64,000 nt of DNA from Roseateles sp. YR242 (GCF_900109745.1 NZ_FOAV01000004.1:332491-396490); one strand, 5' to 3'; numbered from the stretch's first letter, positions 18,497 through 32,246 are shown. Notes: generated by a model not told the origin, from the letters alone. Translations and numbers: made by a program.

Positions 18497-19462
18497 ATGG
18501 AAAACAAAGCCCACGCCCTGGCCACTGGCCTGTTCGTGCTGCTGCTGGGGGCCGCGCTGGTCGCGGTGGTGATGTGGTTCCGCGACAGCCGGGGTGACAC
18601 CCAGTCGTTCACCGTGGTGTCGCGCGCGGGTGTGCCCGGCCTGAACGTGAAGGCACCGGTCAAGCTGCGGGGCGTGATGATCGGCAAGGTGGCGAGCATC
18701 CGCTTCGACCCGGCGGAGCCGCGCCAGATCCTGGTGGGCATCGACGTGGATGTGGATGCCCCCATCACCGCGGGTACGGTTGCCAAGCTGGGTTACCAGG
18801 GCATCACCGGCCTTTCGTTCATCGACCTCAATGATGGCGAGCCGCCCGCCAATCCGCAGCAGAGCGTGCTGCAGACGCGGCGCATTGCACTGGCACCGTC
18901 CATCCTGGACCAGCTCACCGACATCGGCCCCAAGCTCGCTGCCACGGCGATGGACACGATGAAGCGCATCAACCTGGTGTTGAACGATTCGAACCAGCAG
19001 CAATTCAGCCAGACGTTGACGCAGCTGAAGGAGGCCTCGGCCGGGCTCAATCAACTGGTCAGCGAACTGCACCCGACGGCCAAGGCGCTGCCCTCGCTGA
19101 TCAAGAATGCGGATGGCCTGGTGGTGGCCGGCCAGCACACGCTGGGGCGGGTGGATCACCTGGCCCAGCAGGGCGGAGAGATGGTTGATGCCTACAAGGC
19201 GCGTGCCGCCGAACTGGACAAGATCGGCGACGCGGCGGCGCAGTTGCAGGCCTCAATCAAGCGGATAGAACAGGCGCTGGTGGGCGCGAACGAGCGGCCT
19301 CGCCAGCAGGCGCTGGTGGATGACCTGTCTCGTGCGGCACGGGCGTTGGAACGCGCCGCGCAGGGCCTGAGCGATCAACCGCAAAGCCTCCTCCTGGGCC
19401 CGCGTCCGGCGCCAGCCGGCCCGGGGGAAGCGGGCTTCGACCCGAGCGGCAAGGAGCAATGA
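18497..19462 (+). CDS. MCE/MlaD-family lipid-binding protein
   Basis: The product has 321 residues. One N-terminal membrane anchor (ALATGLFVLLLGAALVAVVMWF) is followed by the MCE domain at about 40-120: VVSRAGVPGLNVKAPVKLRGVMIGKVASIRFDP and GYQGITGLSFIDL. The rest is a helical, coiled-coil-like region (about 150-300) that in this family builds a tunnel or needle in the periplasm. It carries lipid between the membranes with the STAS-MlaE permease and ATPase encoded upstream. A signature pattern (LLG..RPAPAGPG) near the end is low complexity. Confidence 0.94.
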   Translation: MENKAHALATGLFVLLLGAALVAVVMWFRDSRGDTQSFTVVSRAGVPGLNVKAPVKLRGVMIGKVASIRFDPAEPRQILVGIDVDVDAPITAGTVAKLGYQGITGLSFIDLNDGEPPANPQQSVLQTRRIALAPSILDQLTDIGPKLAATAMDTMKRINLVLNDSNQQQFSQTLTQLKEASAGLNQLVSELHPTAKALPSLIKNADGLVVAGQHTLGRVDHLAQQGGEMVDAYKARAAELDKIGDAAAQLQASIKRIEQALVGANERPRQQALVDDLSRAARALERAAQGLSDQPQSLLLGPRPAPAGPGEAGFDPSGKEQ

Positions 19463-19463
19463 G

Positions 19464-20204
19464 TTGAAGCCCTCTGTGAAGAATGTGAGCACCGCCATGA
19501 GCCTGAAGACGGCTGCGAGCGAAGTCGCCGACACCATGACGGCTGCCGGCACTGAGCGGGAAACTGTCGAATCTGCCGCGCCATTCACTGGTCGCCGCGC
19601 GCTTCTCTCCGCGCTGGTCTGCGGTGCTGCATTGCCGTGGCTGGCGGCCTGCGCCAGCCGGCCTGCGCCGCCTCGCAGTCTGGACCTGGGGCCCGCACCG
19701 ACCTGGCGTGGCCCGGCGCCACTGCCGCGCCGCGTGGACGTCCAGGCCGTGTCCGCGTCTGAGCTGATGCAGGGCTTCGCCGTGGTCTACCGGCTCGACT
19801 ACACCGACCCCTACACCCGTCGCGCCTACCGTGACAGCCGCTGGGCTGCACCCGTGCCGACGCTGGTGGCGGGCCGCCTGAAGCAACTGGCCAGCCGCGC
19901 CGAGCTGGCACCGGGCGCCGACAGCGCGCCGCCAGTGAGCCTGGTGGTGGACCTGGAGGACTTTGTGCAGCGCTTCTCCAGCGCGACGCAGAGCGAGATC
20001 ACGCTGCGCCTGAGCGCCACGCTCATCACGGCGAAAGCGCTCACCGGAGCGGGCCCACGCAAGACGTTTGAAGGCTCGGCGCCGGCAGGTGGCGATGCCG
20101 ACGGCGCGGTACGGGCGATCGCGCAGCTACTGGACCGGATCGGGGCGGAAATGCTGGCGTGGGCGGCCGCCACTGGCCTGGATGCAACGCCGGCCAGGCG
20201 CTGA
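19464..20204 (+). CDS. ABC-type transport auxiliary lipoprotein (PqiC/YmbA-like)
   Basis: The product has 246 residues from TTG at 19464, which has AAGGAG 7 bases upstream. ATG at 19497 is the alternative. A lipoprotein signal with an arginine pair, hydrophobic stretch and lipobox LAAC (RRALLSALVCGAALPWLAAC) gives an outer-membrane lipoprotein. The mature part has the family features VDVQAVSASELMQGFAVVYRLDYTDPYTRRAY RDSRWA followed by a helix-strand fold. It starts 1 base after the MCE gene stop. The likely role is the outer-membrane docking partner of the MCE complex. No MlaA or MlaC gene lies here. Confidence 0.85.
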   Translation: MKPSVKNVSTAMSLKTAASEVADTMTAAGTERETVESAAPFTGRRALLSALVCGAALPWLAACASRPAPPRSLDLGPAPTWRGPAPLPRRVDVQAVSASELMQGFAVVYRLDYTDPYTRRAYRDSRWAAPVPTLVAGRLKQLASRAELAPGADSAPPVSLVVDLEDFVQRFSSATQSEITLRLSATLITAKALTGAGPRKTFEGSAPAGGDADGAVRAIAQLLDRIGAEMLAWAAATGLDATPARR

Positions 20205-20221
20205 GGGGCCAGAGCGCTGTG

Positions 20222-20243
20222 CAGGCGGGTCGATGCCCGCCTG
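20222..20243. terminator. Hairpin between convergent genes
   Basis: CAGGCGGG/CCCGCCTG with a 6-base loop lies between the convergent lipoprotein and J-domain genes. No T run follows on either side, so termination is uncertain. Confidence 0.4.
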
Positions 20244-20247
20244 ATGG

Positions 20248-21111
20248 TCAGAACGACGCCGTGATGCCGCCGCCCATGCGCTGTTGCCGCTGGCGCAGGA
20301 AGGCTTCCGCCATGCCGGATTCGGGCTGCAGGCGCTGCCCGATATAGAGCTCCTGACGGCGCTCGGTGATCTGGGCACGCAGACGGTTGGCCATGATGGT
20401 CAGCGGCTGCAGGCCTTTGCGTTCGGCACGTTCAATGGCCTCGCCGAGCTGATGCATGGCATGGTTGGCCAGCAGGGCTGCATGGGCCTGGACCACGCGC
20501 AGCCGTCCCTGGACGCTGCGCTCCGCCTGGCGCAGCCAGGCCATCACCGCATCCGCGTCACCGCCCTTGACCTTGAACAGGCTTTCACCAGCGGCCAGCA
20601 GCAGCTCTTCCAGGCGGACGCGGTCGGCGGCTGCATAGGCCTCGTTGACCTCCACCATCTTGCGTTCCCGATGCCGACGTTCCTGGTCGTCCGGCGCCAG
20701 GTCGGGGTGCAGGCGCATGGCGGCGCGCCGGTAGAGCGTCTTCAGCGGCGGCGGGCCGATATGCACCAGGCCGCCCTCCGGTTCCGGTGGAAGCGGTGCG
20801 CCAGGAGGCAGCTGCAGCAGCATCGGCATCGTCGTGGCACGCGGTGGCTCCGGGGCGCGGGTATCGACCCCATTTCGGCCCAGGGCCTCGTGCAGGTAGC
20901 GCATGGCGCAATACAGCTGGGATTCCAGCGCATCGAGCTCCATGTAGAGCGGCCCCAGGGTGGCGACGTAGCGGTCGATGAAACGCTGCAGTTGGGCACG
21001 GCATTGCGCGTAGGCCTTTTCGCCATCGGCCAATTGCCGCTGGAGGTCAGCCAGTTCTTCGCGGCGGCGGTCAAGTTCGCGCGGCGTGATGGCCGTGGCC
21101 TGGCTGGTCAT
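20248..21111 (-). CDS. Coiled-coil J-domain protein
   Basis: The product has 287 residues. The N-terminal 90 residues are helical with heptad-like charges (ELDRRREELADLQRQLADGEKAY). The J-like helix pair is central (about 120-165): LKTLYRRAAMRLHPDLAPDD followed by KMVEVNEAYAAAD, including the HPD that stimulates DnaK ATPase. The C-terminal half is helical and unassigned. There is no Gly/Phe region, zinc centre or DnaJ C-terminal domain, so this is a specialised co-chaperone-like protein of unknown client. It is convergent with the MCE operon. Confidence 0.75.
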   Translation of the reverse strand: MTSQATAITPRELDRRREELADLQRQLADGEKAYAQCRAQLQRFIDRYVATLGPLYMELDALESQLYCAMRYLHEALGRNGVDTRAPEPPRATTMPMLLQLPPGAPLPPEPEGGLVHIGPPPLKTLYRRAAMRLHPDLAPDDQERRHRERKMVEVNEAYAAADRVRLEELLLAAGESLFKVKGGDADAVMAWLRQAERSVQGRLRVVQAHAALLANHAMHQLGEAIERAERKGLQPLTIMANRLRAQITERRQELYIGQRLQPESGMAEAFLRQRQQRMGGGITASF

Positions 21112-21334
21112 GGTGGCGCTGGTCCCTGGAGGTTTCTGTGTGGCGTTTGCCCGATTCTGCCCCGCCCAACCGGCGGTTCAAAGCCCAAACAGCCGGACTT
21201 CGAGCGGTATTTCTTGGCGTTTCCCCGGGGACCGGTGTTGGGCGCCCCCGCCGCCCGGAATTTTGGCGAGATCTTCGCCCTGAATCGGTGCATCGGGCGA
21301 TGGGCGGCGCCAGCCTCACGCCTGGCCTGGGGGT

Positions 21335-23539
<2,205 letters not shown>

Positions 23540-23804
23540 GTGTTGTCTCCTTCTTGGGGAAACATGGCAGAGGTTCCCCTTAGCTGTTCGCCTTGTCTGA
23601 GACGCCCTGATGCCCACAGCGCCGGTCCTGCGCGCAAGCAACATACAGGCCGTGAAAAGCATGCTAAAGCGGGGAGGGCGGGTTGGGATAGGCGTTTACC
23701 AGTGGAAGGGACACGGGGGTGTCAGGCCTTTCAGGGTGGACGGCAAGGACTGTCCCTCCTTTTCGACGTGCCGCCATTGGGACTGGGGATGGAGCGGCAA
23801 GATG

Positions 23805-23879
23805 CAGGCAGCGTCAGGCAGGCAGCTTCAGGCAGGCGGTCCGGCAGGCGGTTTCCGGCATGCAGTTTCCGACATGCGG
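23805..23879 (+). repeat. Degenerate 14-bp tandem repeats in the hppA-ppa intergenic region
   Basis: About six copies of a CRGCAKGCRGTTTC-like unit run from 23805 to 23879, for example 23815-23828, 23842-23855 and 23856-23869. They lie in the 403-base divergent gap (23540-23942) close to the ppa start. A TAGAAT box at 23904-23909 could be the ppa -10 element. No gene is seen in the gap. Confidence 0.7.
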
Positions 23880-23942
23880 AAAAGGGGTGCTGGGCGGAGC
23901 CTCTAGAATCGCCGTCTACCGCATTCCTTGCTGTCCACCACC

Positions 23943-24485
23943 ATGAGCCTCCATAAAGTCACCCCCGGCCCGAAGGCCCCCGAACAGTTCAACGTCGTGA
24001 TCGAGATCCCGATGAACGCGGATCCGATCAAGTACGAAGTCGATAAGGAAAGCGGCGCCCTGTTCGTCGACCGCTTCATGACGACCGCCATGCACTACCC
24101 GTGCAACTATGGCTATGTGCCCCAGACCCTGGCCGACGACGGGGACCCCGTGGACGTGCTGGTCATCACCCCCTTCCCCCTCACCCCCGGCGTGGTGGTG
24201 ACCTGCCGTGCCATCGGCATGCTGGACATGGACGACGAAGCCGGCGGCGACGCCAAGCTGCTGGCCGTGCCTACCACCAAGATCCTGCCGATCTACGAAC
24301 ACTGGACCAAGCCGGAAGACATCAACCAGATGCGCCTGAAGGCCATCCAGCATTTCTTCGAGCACTACAAGGACCTGGAAGCCGGCAAGTGGGTGAAGGT
24401 CAAGGGCTGGAAGGGCCCTGACGAGGCCAAGGCCGAGATCACCAACGGCATGGCGAACTACGCCAAGGCCCAGCAGGCCGATTGA
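23943..24485 (+). CDS. ppa: Soluble inorganic pyrophosphatase
   Basis: The product has 180 residues, normal for family I. ATG at 23943 begins [23 protein letters not shown]. The signature with catalytic Asp residues is [16 protein letters not shown]. Conserved [15 protein letters not shown] and the [10 protein letters not shown] loop bind Mg2+ and pyrophosphate. It hydrolyses cytoplasmic PPi and pulls biosynthetic reactions forward. Its position back-to-back with the membrane pyrophosphatase puts both PPi-consuming routes in one locus. Confidence 0.97.
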   Translation: MSLHKVTPGPKAPEQFNVVIEIPMNADPIKYEVDKESGALFVDRFMTTAMHYPCNYGYVPQTLADDGDPVDVLVITPFPLTPGVVVTCRAIGMLDMDDEAGGDAKLLAVPTTKILPIYEHWTKPEDINQMRLKAIQHFFEHYKDLEAGKWVKVKGWKGPDEAKAEITNGMANYAKAQQAD

Positions 24486-24507
24486 GACCTCTCGATCTCT
24501 CTCCCGC

Positions 24508-24536
24508 AAAGGCGCCTAAGGGCGCCTTTGTTGTTT
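24508..24536 (+). terminator. Terminator after ppa
   Basis: The perfect stem AAAGGCGCC-TAAG-GGCGCCTTT is followed by GTTGTTTC. Confidence 0.85.
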
Positions 24537-24590
24537 CTGGCCCGGACGCGGCCACGGACAGGATCTGGACAGCCTGGCCCGCTGCCACTC

Positions 24591-24614
24591 GGTAACAGAA
24601 CGGGTAACAGAACG
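24591..24614 (+). repeat. Exact tandem 12-bp repeat upstream of the metallophosphoesterase gene
   Basis: GGTAACAGAACG occurs twice back to back (24591-24602, 24603-24614), about 130 bases before the next start codon. It is a candidate regulator-binding site. Confidence 0.75.
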
Positions 24615-24744
24615 CGCCTCGGATGGGCCTGGATCACGGCATGAGCTACCGGAGGACGCACAATGTGTCTTCCAGTGGCGGGCGATCAGCGATGAAGCGG
24701 TTCGCCTTCCATACAAATACGGTCAAAGCATCAGGAAGTGCGAA

Positions 24745-27651
24745 ATGGCCGAGGGAGATGTGGTGAAAGACAGACTCGACGACGGCTCACGTCCTGCACA
24801 AGCGCGGGCGGGTGGTTACGCACCCTCATCAGCGGGTGGGGCGCCGGCCGCAGACGCCGGGCCGGATCCTGCCGTGGCCCCATCCGGTCACGCCACCGCA
24901 GGCCGTCCCCACAAGGCTGGCGAAACGCCCCGCGCCGCGCGGCCGTTCCGCATCTTCCACCTGTCGGACGTGCATTTCGGCAACCACTTCGACGAGTCGG
25001 TCTGGAATTACGTCGGGGAACTGGCCCGGCGCGAGCGGCCCGACCTGGTGGTGTGCACCGGCGACCTGGTCGACCACGGCGGGCTCTTCATGCTGGCCGC
25101 CGCGCAACAGGAGTTCAAGAAGTTCACCGACCACCTGAACGACTGGAACCGGAAGAACGGGTCGGAACGCAATGTCCAGTTCCGCTGTGTGCCGGGCAAC
25201 CATGACTGCGGTCCGTGGGGCAACCTGAAGTTCCGGCCGTTCTCGACCAACTTCGGCGCCATCTTCGGCGCGGTGCCCATCCAGGTGCCGGCATGGATGC
25301 CCGCCTATCTGCAATATCGGCGCAGTTCCTTCCTGCGTCGTTGCCTGCATCGGGTGTTCCAGACACCGGCGCTGTACGCCATCAAGTGGGGAACCACGCT
25401 ATGGCGTTTCTTCAGCGGGAAAGAGACCGGCTTCAACGTCCCGCTGCTGCGCAGCGATGACCCGCAGGAGGTGGTGCTGGTCTACCTGGACAGCAATGAC
25501 GCCATGCGCCTGGCCACCGGCAACGTCAATGCGCGCGAGGTGACCAAGCTCAAGGCGCTGATGCTGAATCTGCGTGACGACACCGGCGCACGGCCCTTTG
25601 TGCCGCGCGTGGCGTTGCTGCACCACCATCCGCTGCCCATCCCCGAGGCGTCGATCGAAGAGGGCCTGACCTCCTTCGAGCCCTTCCTCGTGCTGCGCAA
25701 TGCCGGCCTGGTTCTCAAGGAACTCAACCGGTGCGATGTGGACCTCATCCTGCATGGCCACAAGCACTACGCCGCCTTTGGCCGGCTCGGGTATTCCATC
25801 GACCACCACACCGAAGGCGAGATCGCCGTGCTGGCCGCCGGCAGCGGTGGCGTGACGCATTCGGAACCCGGCCGCAACTCGGTCAACCTGATTGACATCC
25901 TGGAAACCGGACGGATGTCGTTCCGCTCCATCCACTTCGGCGCCGGTGGTGGCGCCCCGGTGCATGAAATCTCCCGAGGCAAGAAGGAGATTCACGGTGT
26001 GGAGATGCACAAGGCCCGTGTGCACCGCCGGGCCATGGAACGCCAGGGCCAATGGATCGAGAAGGTCACCCACGCGGTGGGCGTGGACCCGACCGGCGTG
26101 GCCGTGGTGCGGCAGGACGTGACCCAGCATTGGTTCGAGCGGCCCGGGCCGGCCCAGGTGGTGCCGGTGGTGTGCTCCGTGTCCCTGGGGCGTGTCTCCC
26201 ACAACACCATCGAACTCAGTGAACTCTCCAAGAGCGCTGGCCACCAGTGGGTGAACCGTCCCAAGGGGCCCGTGCGCCTGGTGCAGGCCGGTATCGACGT
26301 GGGCCGCCGCCTGACCGGCCCGGCGGTGGACTATGGCTACCAGTACAAGTGCTTCAACACCTACGCCATCACGCAGTGGGAGACGGTCGCCGCCAGTGAG
26401 CGCGAGGCGCTGCATCAGGACGACCAGCAGCCGCGGCGCCCACGCGAACGTGTGCCGGAGCTGGAACTGACCTCCTATGTGGTGCGGGCGCCGCTGCGTG
26501 CGTTGGTCTTCAAGGTGCAGCTGCCCGCCAGCGAGCAGGCGCTGAAACCCTTCATGCAGGTGATGCGCTGGAGCACCTACCCAGCCACGCCGCTGGACCC
26601 GTACGGCCAGTTCCATGAACACGGCGCGCCAGGGGAATGGGTCAGTGACGCGGAGCTGACCGCTCATGAATCGGCCAATCTGATCCAGCGTGGCGACAAC
26701 CTGTGGGAGCTGAATGTGGCCTACCCGATGGTGGGTCACCGGTATGACGTCCGCTGGCGCGCGGAGCCAGCACGCCTGGCGGCGCCCACGCGGGACAGCA
26801 CCCGCAGCCGTGGCCGCACCCTGGCCCTGCGCTCCGCCTTGCTGGATGTGCCTACCGTGCAGGCCAATGTCACCGCGCTGCGGGAGTGGGAGCAGTTCTT
26901 CCGCGATGCACTGAAGTCCATGACCTCGCAGACGGGCGCGCTGGATGACATCGAGATCGCCATGTTCTCCTACGACGAGGCGCGGCACGACCTGATCCAG
27001 GCCCTGGTGCTCTCGCCCACCAAGCCCTATCTGATTCCGCGCCACCCCTTGGTGGTGCCGCTGGGCGAGGGCGTGATCGGCGCCGCACTCAAGCGCTCGC
27101 AACCCGTGATGTATGTGGACCCGCTGCTGAGTGGAAGCAAGCACGAGGCGGCCTACCTCTACGCCGGCGAGGAAGACACGCCCGCCGGACCGTCCACCAG
27201 ACTGGCGGGCACCCGCTGGAAATATGTGGTGGCCTTCCCCCTCTCGTCCGACGTGGCGGGTGAGGACCTGGACTGGGGGCCGCACACGACCGTGGGCGTG
27301 CTGACCCTGTCATCGGCCCGGGTGGATAGCGGGCTGGTGGACCTGGTGGGCCAGATGATCGCCGCCCCCCCTGCGGCGGGAGCCCCCGCCGCCTACGGCC
27401 TGGGTGACCCCCGGGCCGAGGCCGGCAGGGGACCGGGCCGCTCCCCCGACGCTGACGTGGGGGCTGGCGCTGACGACTGGGGCGCTTCCGAGGAGCCCGG
27501 GGATGCCGCTGAGGACGTGGGCGATGAGAAACGCCGTGAACTGGCCGGCGAACTGCTGTGGTCTTATGCCAATTTTTTGATGTTGTGCCTGACCGAAGAC
27601 CCCGTGCCTGCGGGCTCCGATGACCGCGCCAGCTTGCCGAACACGGCCTGA
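24745..27651 (+). CDS. Large metallophosphoesterase with C-terminal GAF domain, function unknown
   Basis: The product has 968 residues; AGGAAG precedes the ATG. After a disordered 65-residue N-terminus comes a complete calcineurin-like core: DVH (about 75-77), GDLVD (106-110), GNHD (151-154), LLHHHPLP (about 290) and LHGHKH (about 336-341). Residues about 420-710 form a region I do not recognise, probably beta-rich, with VNRPKGPVRLVQAGIDVGRRLTG and YPMVGHRYDVRWR. Residues about 735-885 look like a GAF domain (LGEGVIGAALKRSQPVMYVDP, VVAFPL, GVLTLSS). The C-terminus is acidic and ends in a short helix. There is no signal peptide or membrane helix, so it is cytoplasmic. The likely activity is hydrolysis of a phosphodiester or phosphomonoester under GAF control. 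The substrate is unknown. Confidence 0.82.
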   Translation: MAEGDVVKDRLDDGSRPAQARAGGYAPSSAGGAPAADAGPDPAVAPSGHATAGRPHKAGETPRAARPFRIFHLSDVHFGNHFDESVWNYVGELARRERPDLVVCTGDLVDHGGLFMLAAAQQEFKKFTDHLNDWNRKNGSERNVQFRCVPGNHDCGPWGNLKFRPFSTNFGAIFGAVPIQVPAWMPAYLQYRRSSFLRRCLHRVFQTPALYAIKWGTTLWRFFSGKETGFNVPLLRSDDPQEVVLVYLDSNDAMRLATGNVNAREVTKLKALMLNLRDDTGARPFVPRVALLHHHPLPIPEASIEEGLTSFEPFLVLRNAGLVLKELNRCDVDLILHGHKHYAAFGRLGYSIDHHTEGEIAVLAAGSGGVTHSEPGRNSVNLIDILETGRMSFRSIHFGAGGGAPVHEISRGKKEIHGVEMHKARVHRRAMERQGQWIEKVTHAVGVDPTGVAVVRQDVTQHWFERPGPAQVVPVVCSVSLGRVSHNTIELSELSKSAGHQWVNRPKGPVRLVQAGIDVGRRLTGPAVDYGYQYKCFNTYAITQWETVAASEREALHQDDQQPRRPRERVPELELTSYVVRAPLRALVFKVQLPASEQALKPFMQVMRWSTYPATPLDPYGQFHEHGAPGEWVSDAELTAHESANLIQRGDNLWELNVAYPMVGHRYDVRWRAEPARLAAPTRDSTRSRGRTLALRSALLDVPTVQANVTALREWEQFFRDALKSMTSQTGALDDIEIAMFSYDEARHDLIQALVLSPTKPYLIPRHPLVVPLGEGVIGAALKRSQPVMYVDPLLSGSKHEAAYLYAGEEDTPAGPSTRLAGTRWKYVVAFPLSSDVAGEDLDWGPHTTVGVLTLSSARVDSGLVDLVGQMIAAPPAAGAPAAYGLGDPRAEAGRGPGRSPDADVGAGADDWGASEEPGDAAEDVGDEKRRELAGELLWSYANFLMLCLTEDPVPAGSDDRASLPNTA

Positions 27652-27684
27652 CTGCTACACTTTCCGTACTTTCGGAGCGTACTC

Positions 27685-27942
27685 ATGTCATTTGTTCGCA
27701 CAACGGGCGGTCTGCTTCAGTTGAACACCAAAAGGCTGACGAAGGACGACTATCTTCGTGCGGCCGCTTATGCCCGTGATGTGTTGAAGTACCCCGCGAT
27801 CAGCGAACGCATCATGGCGGAGCAGCGCAAGCAGGGCGCCCAGGCGCCTGCCTCGCTGGCGCGCACCCAGACCCGGGCCGCAGATGCCCAGGCGCCGGTG
27901 CTGGAAGACCTGGATGCGTTCGAGCCGGAGCTCTTCCGGTAA
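27685..27942 (+). CDS. Small hypothetical protein
   Basis: The product has 85 residues, starting 33 bases after the metallophosphoesterase gene and probably in its operon. It begins MSFVRTTGGLLQLNTKRLTKDDYLRA. The middle is helical (YARDVLKYPAISERIMAEQRK) and the end is acidic (LEDLDAFEPELF). I do not recognise a family. It could be a partner or regulator of the large protein. Its stop codon is 1 base from the stop of the convergent monooxygenase gene. Confidence 0.65.
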   Translation: MSFVRTTGGLLQLNTKRLTKDDYLRAAAYARDVLKYPAISERIMAEQRKQGAQAPASLARTQTRAADAQAPVLEDLDAFEPELFR

Positions 27943-27943
27943 T

Positions 27944-28255
27944 TCATCCGAAGGCGCGCACGGGTTCCAGAAACTCGATGCTGCGTGGAGCCTTCAGCAT
28001 CTCCCCCAGTTGGGCCTCGTAGGCCACACGGTACGGTTTGGTGAGGTGTTTCGCCAGGAACTCATCCTTCGAGCAAGCCCACGTCTCGTACAGGACGAGT
28101 GTGTCCGGGTCCTGCAGTGAACGATGGAGATAGGTGTTCACGAAGTCGGGCTCCTTGGACATCTCGTTGAGCACGGGCAGCAGACTTGCCATGAACGCTT
28201 CGCGCTGTTCGGTCTTGGCAGGCAGGTGGACAACAAAAGAGACAGTTTCAGTCAT
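27944..28255 (-). CDS. ABM-domain (YgiN-like) putative quinol monooxygenase
   Basis: The product has 103 residues, a single antibiotic-biosynthesis-monooxygenase fold: VSFVVHLPAKTEQREAFMASLLPVLNEM, then DPDTLVLYETWACSKDEFLAKHLTKPY. The ETW and the His in KHL match the family. Such ferredoxin-like dimers act on small quinones or other small molecules, or degrade haem in distant members. The function here is undetermined. It is convergent with the gene to its left and separated from the GNAT-like gene by 169 bases in which I see no gene. Confidence 0.85.
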   Translation of the reverse strand: MTETVSFVVHLPAKTEQREAFMASLLPVLNEMSKEPDFVNTYLHRSLQDPDTLVLYETWACSKDEFLAKHLTKPYRVAYEAQLGEMLKAPRSIEFLEPVRAFG

Positions 28256-28424
28256 GGTCGTAGAGGCTTGAGGTGGGGGACATGGCGTTGCAGCGCATCG
28301 CCAACGGTGAAGCCAGTGTGGCCCTCACACAGGGCGTTGACGTCCCACCGGATGCATGCCGACGTGCGACATCATCGAACGTGTTTCCAGCCGGGGTGCG
28401 CCCCGCGCATCGGCCGCCCGCGGT

Positions 28425-29609
28425 TCACTGGGGCTCGGCCTTGAACGATTCCTTGAACGGTTGATGGCGCTCCAACTCGTCGATGTACTCGCCCATCGCC
28501 TCACCTTCGCGCTCCAGGAAGTCCGCCACCGCCTCACGGAACTGCGGGTGCGCCAGCCAGTGTGAGGAATGGGTCGCCACAGGCATGAGCCCACGCGCCA
28601 TCTTGTGCTCCCCTTGTGCACCGCCCTCAAATCGCAGCCACCCATTCGCCAGGCACCAGGCCAGCGGCTGGTAGTAGCAGGCATCGAAATGCAGGTTGGG
28701 GATGTAGCGTGTCGAGCCCCAGTAGCGGCCATAGGCAGCACGCTGCCGTTCATCGATGGCCACCAATGAGGCCGCCACCCGCTCCCCTTGGGCATCCCGC
28801 GCCACAAACATCAACCACTGCTCAGGCATCTCTACCGCCATGCGCGCAAAGAAATCGCGCTTGAGATAGGGCTTGTTGTGATGGGCCAGGTAGGTGAGCG
28901 TGTAGCACTCGTAGAAGAAATCCCAGTCTTGCGCCGTGATGGCCGTACCCCGCAGTGTCTCGAAGCGGATGCCCGCCTCCACGACCTTGCGCTGCTCCTG
29001 CTGGATCTTCTTGCGCTTCTCCCGCTGCAGCGTCTGCAGATAGTCCGCAAAGCTGCGCGGCGCGCCGTCGCCGGTCCAATGGAATTGCACCTGTTGCCGC
29101 GCCATCCATCCATCCGCTGCCAGGGCTTCCTGGTCCAACGTGTCCCCGAACAGCACGTGGATGGACGACAGCTCGGCCCGCTGTGCCAACGCACGCAAGC
29201 CCTTCACGAGCCAGCCTCGCGCCTCGTCGTCCCGCGCCAGCAGCCGGCTCCCCGGCACCGGCGTGAACGGCACGGCGACCAGCAGCTTGGGGTAGTACGT
29301 GAGGCCGTGGCGCTGGTAGGCGTCTGCCCACGCCCAGTCAAACACATACTCGCCGTACGAATGGCCTTTCATGTACACCGGGCAGGCAGCGATCAGTTGG
29401 TCGTCTTCCCACACGCTGAGGAACTGCGCCTGCCACCCGGTCTTCACCACGGCCGACCCCGAGGCGTGCATCGCCCGCAGGTATTCCAGCCGCATGAAGG
29501 GTGAGGGGAGGGGGGATGCCGCCAGCAGCGCGTTCCACGCCTGCAGTGGCAGTTCGGCGGGGTCGTCATCGACCCTGATCAGCGGTGTCGGGCGGTTGGT
29601 GTCAGTCAT
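28425..29609 (-). CDS. GNAT-like protein of the FemAB/peptidogalycan-biosynthesis group (DUF482-like)
   Basis: The product has 394 residues from the ATG at 29609. The open frame extends 120 codons upstream, over the nadE region on the other strand, and is not coding there. Conserved features are PFMRLEYLRAMHASGSA, GHSYGEYVFDWAWADAYQRHGLTYYPKLL, LQREKRKKIQQEQRKV, and FDACYYQPLAWCLANG with GAQGEHKMARGL near the end. The family is related to aminoacyl/GNAT transferases and is widespread in proteobacteria. Its substrate is not established. It is divergent from nadE. Confidence 0.85.
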   Translation of the reverse strand: MTDTNRPTPLIRVDDDPAELPLQAWNALLAASPLPSPFMRLEYLRAMHASGSAVVKTGWQAQFLSVWEDDQLIAACPVYMKGHSYGEYVFDWAWADAYQRHGLTYYPKLLVAVPFTPVPGSRLLARDDEARGWLVKGLRALAQRAELSSIHVLFGDTLDQEALAADGWMARQQVQFHWTGDGAPRSFADYLQTLQREKRKKIQQEQRKVVEAGIRFETLRGTAITAQDWDFFYECYTLTYLAHHNKPYLKRDFFARMAVEMPEQWLMFVARDAQGERVAASLVAIDERQRAAYGRYWGSTRYIPNLHFDACYYQPLAWCLANGWLRFEGGAQGEHKMARGLMPVATHSSHWLAHPQFREAVADFLEREGEAMGEYIDELERHQPFKESFKAEPQ

Positions 29610-29672
29610 GCAGTCGTGCCAGTGTTGGTGAAATCTTAGGCCCAACACCAAACCCCCCGCTTTGATGGCAGG

Positions 29673-31775
<2,103 letters not shown>

Positions 31776-31850
31776 TGCTGGTGGCGGGCTCTTCGGCAGG
31801 GGGGTGAATGGCGTTGGCGGGGGGTGGCGGGGCCGAGGTTCCGTGCTTAA

Positions 31851-32228
<378 letters not shown>

Positions 32229-32246
32229 GTGTTGGCCCCCGGTTTT

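Noticed and set aside
28256..28424. Possible small gene between the monooxygenase and GNAT-like genes
   Set aside because: Only short frames without ribosome sites are seen.
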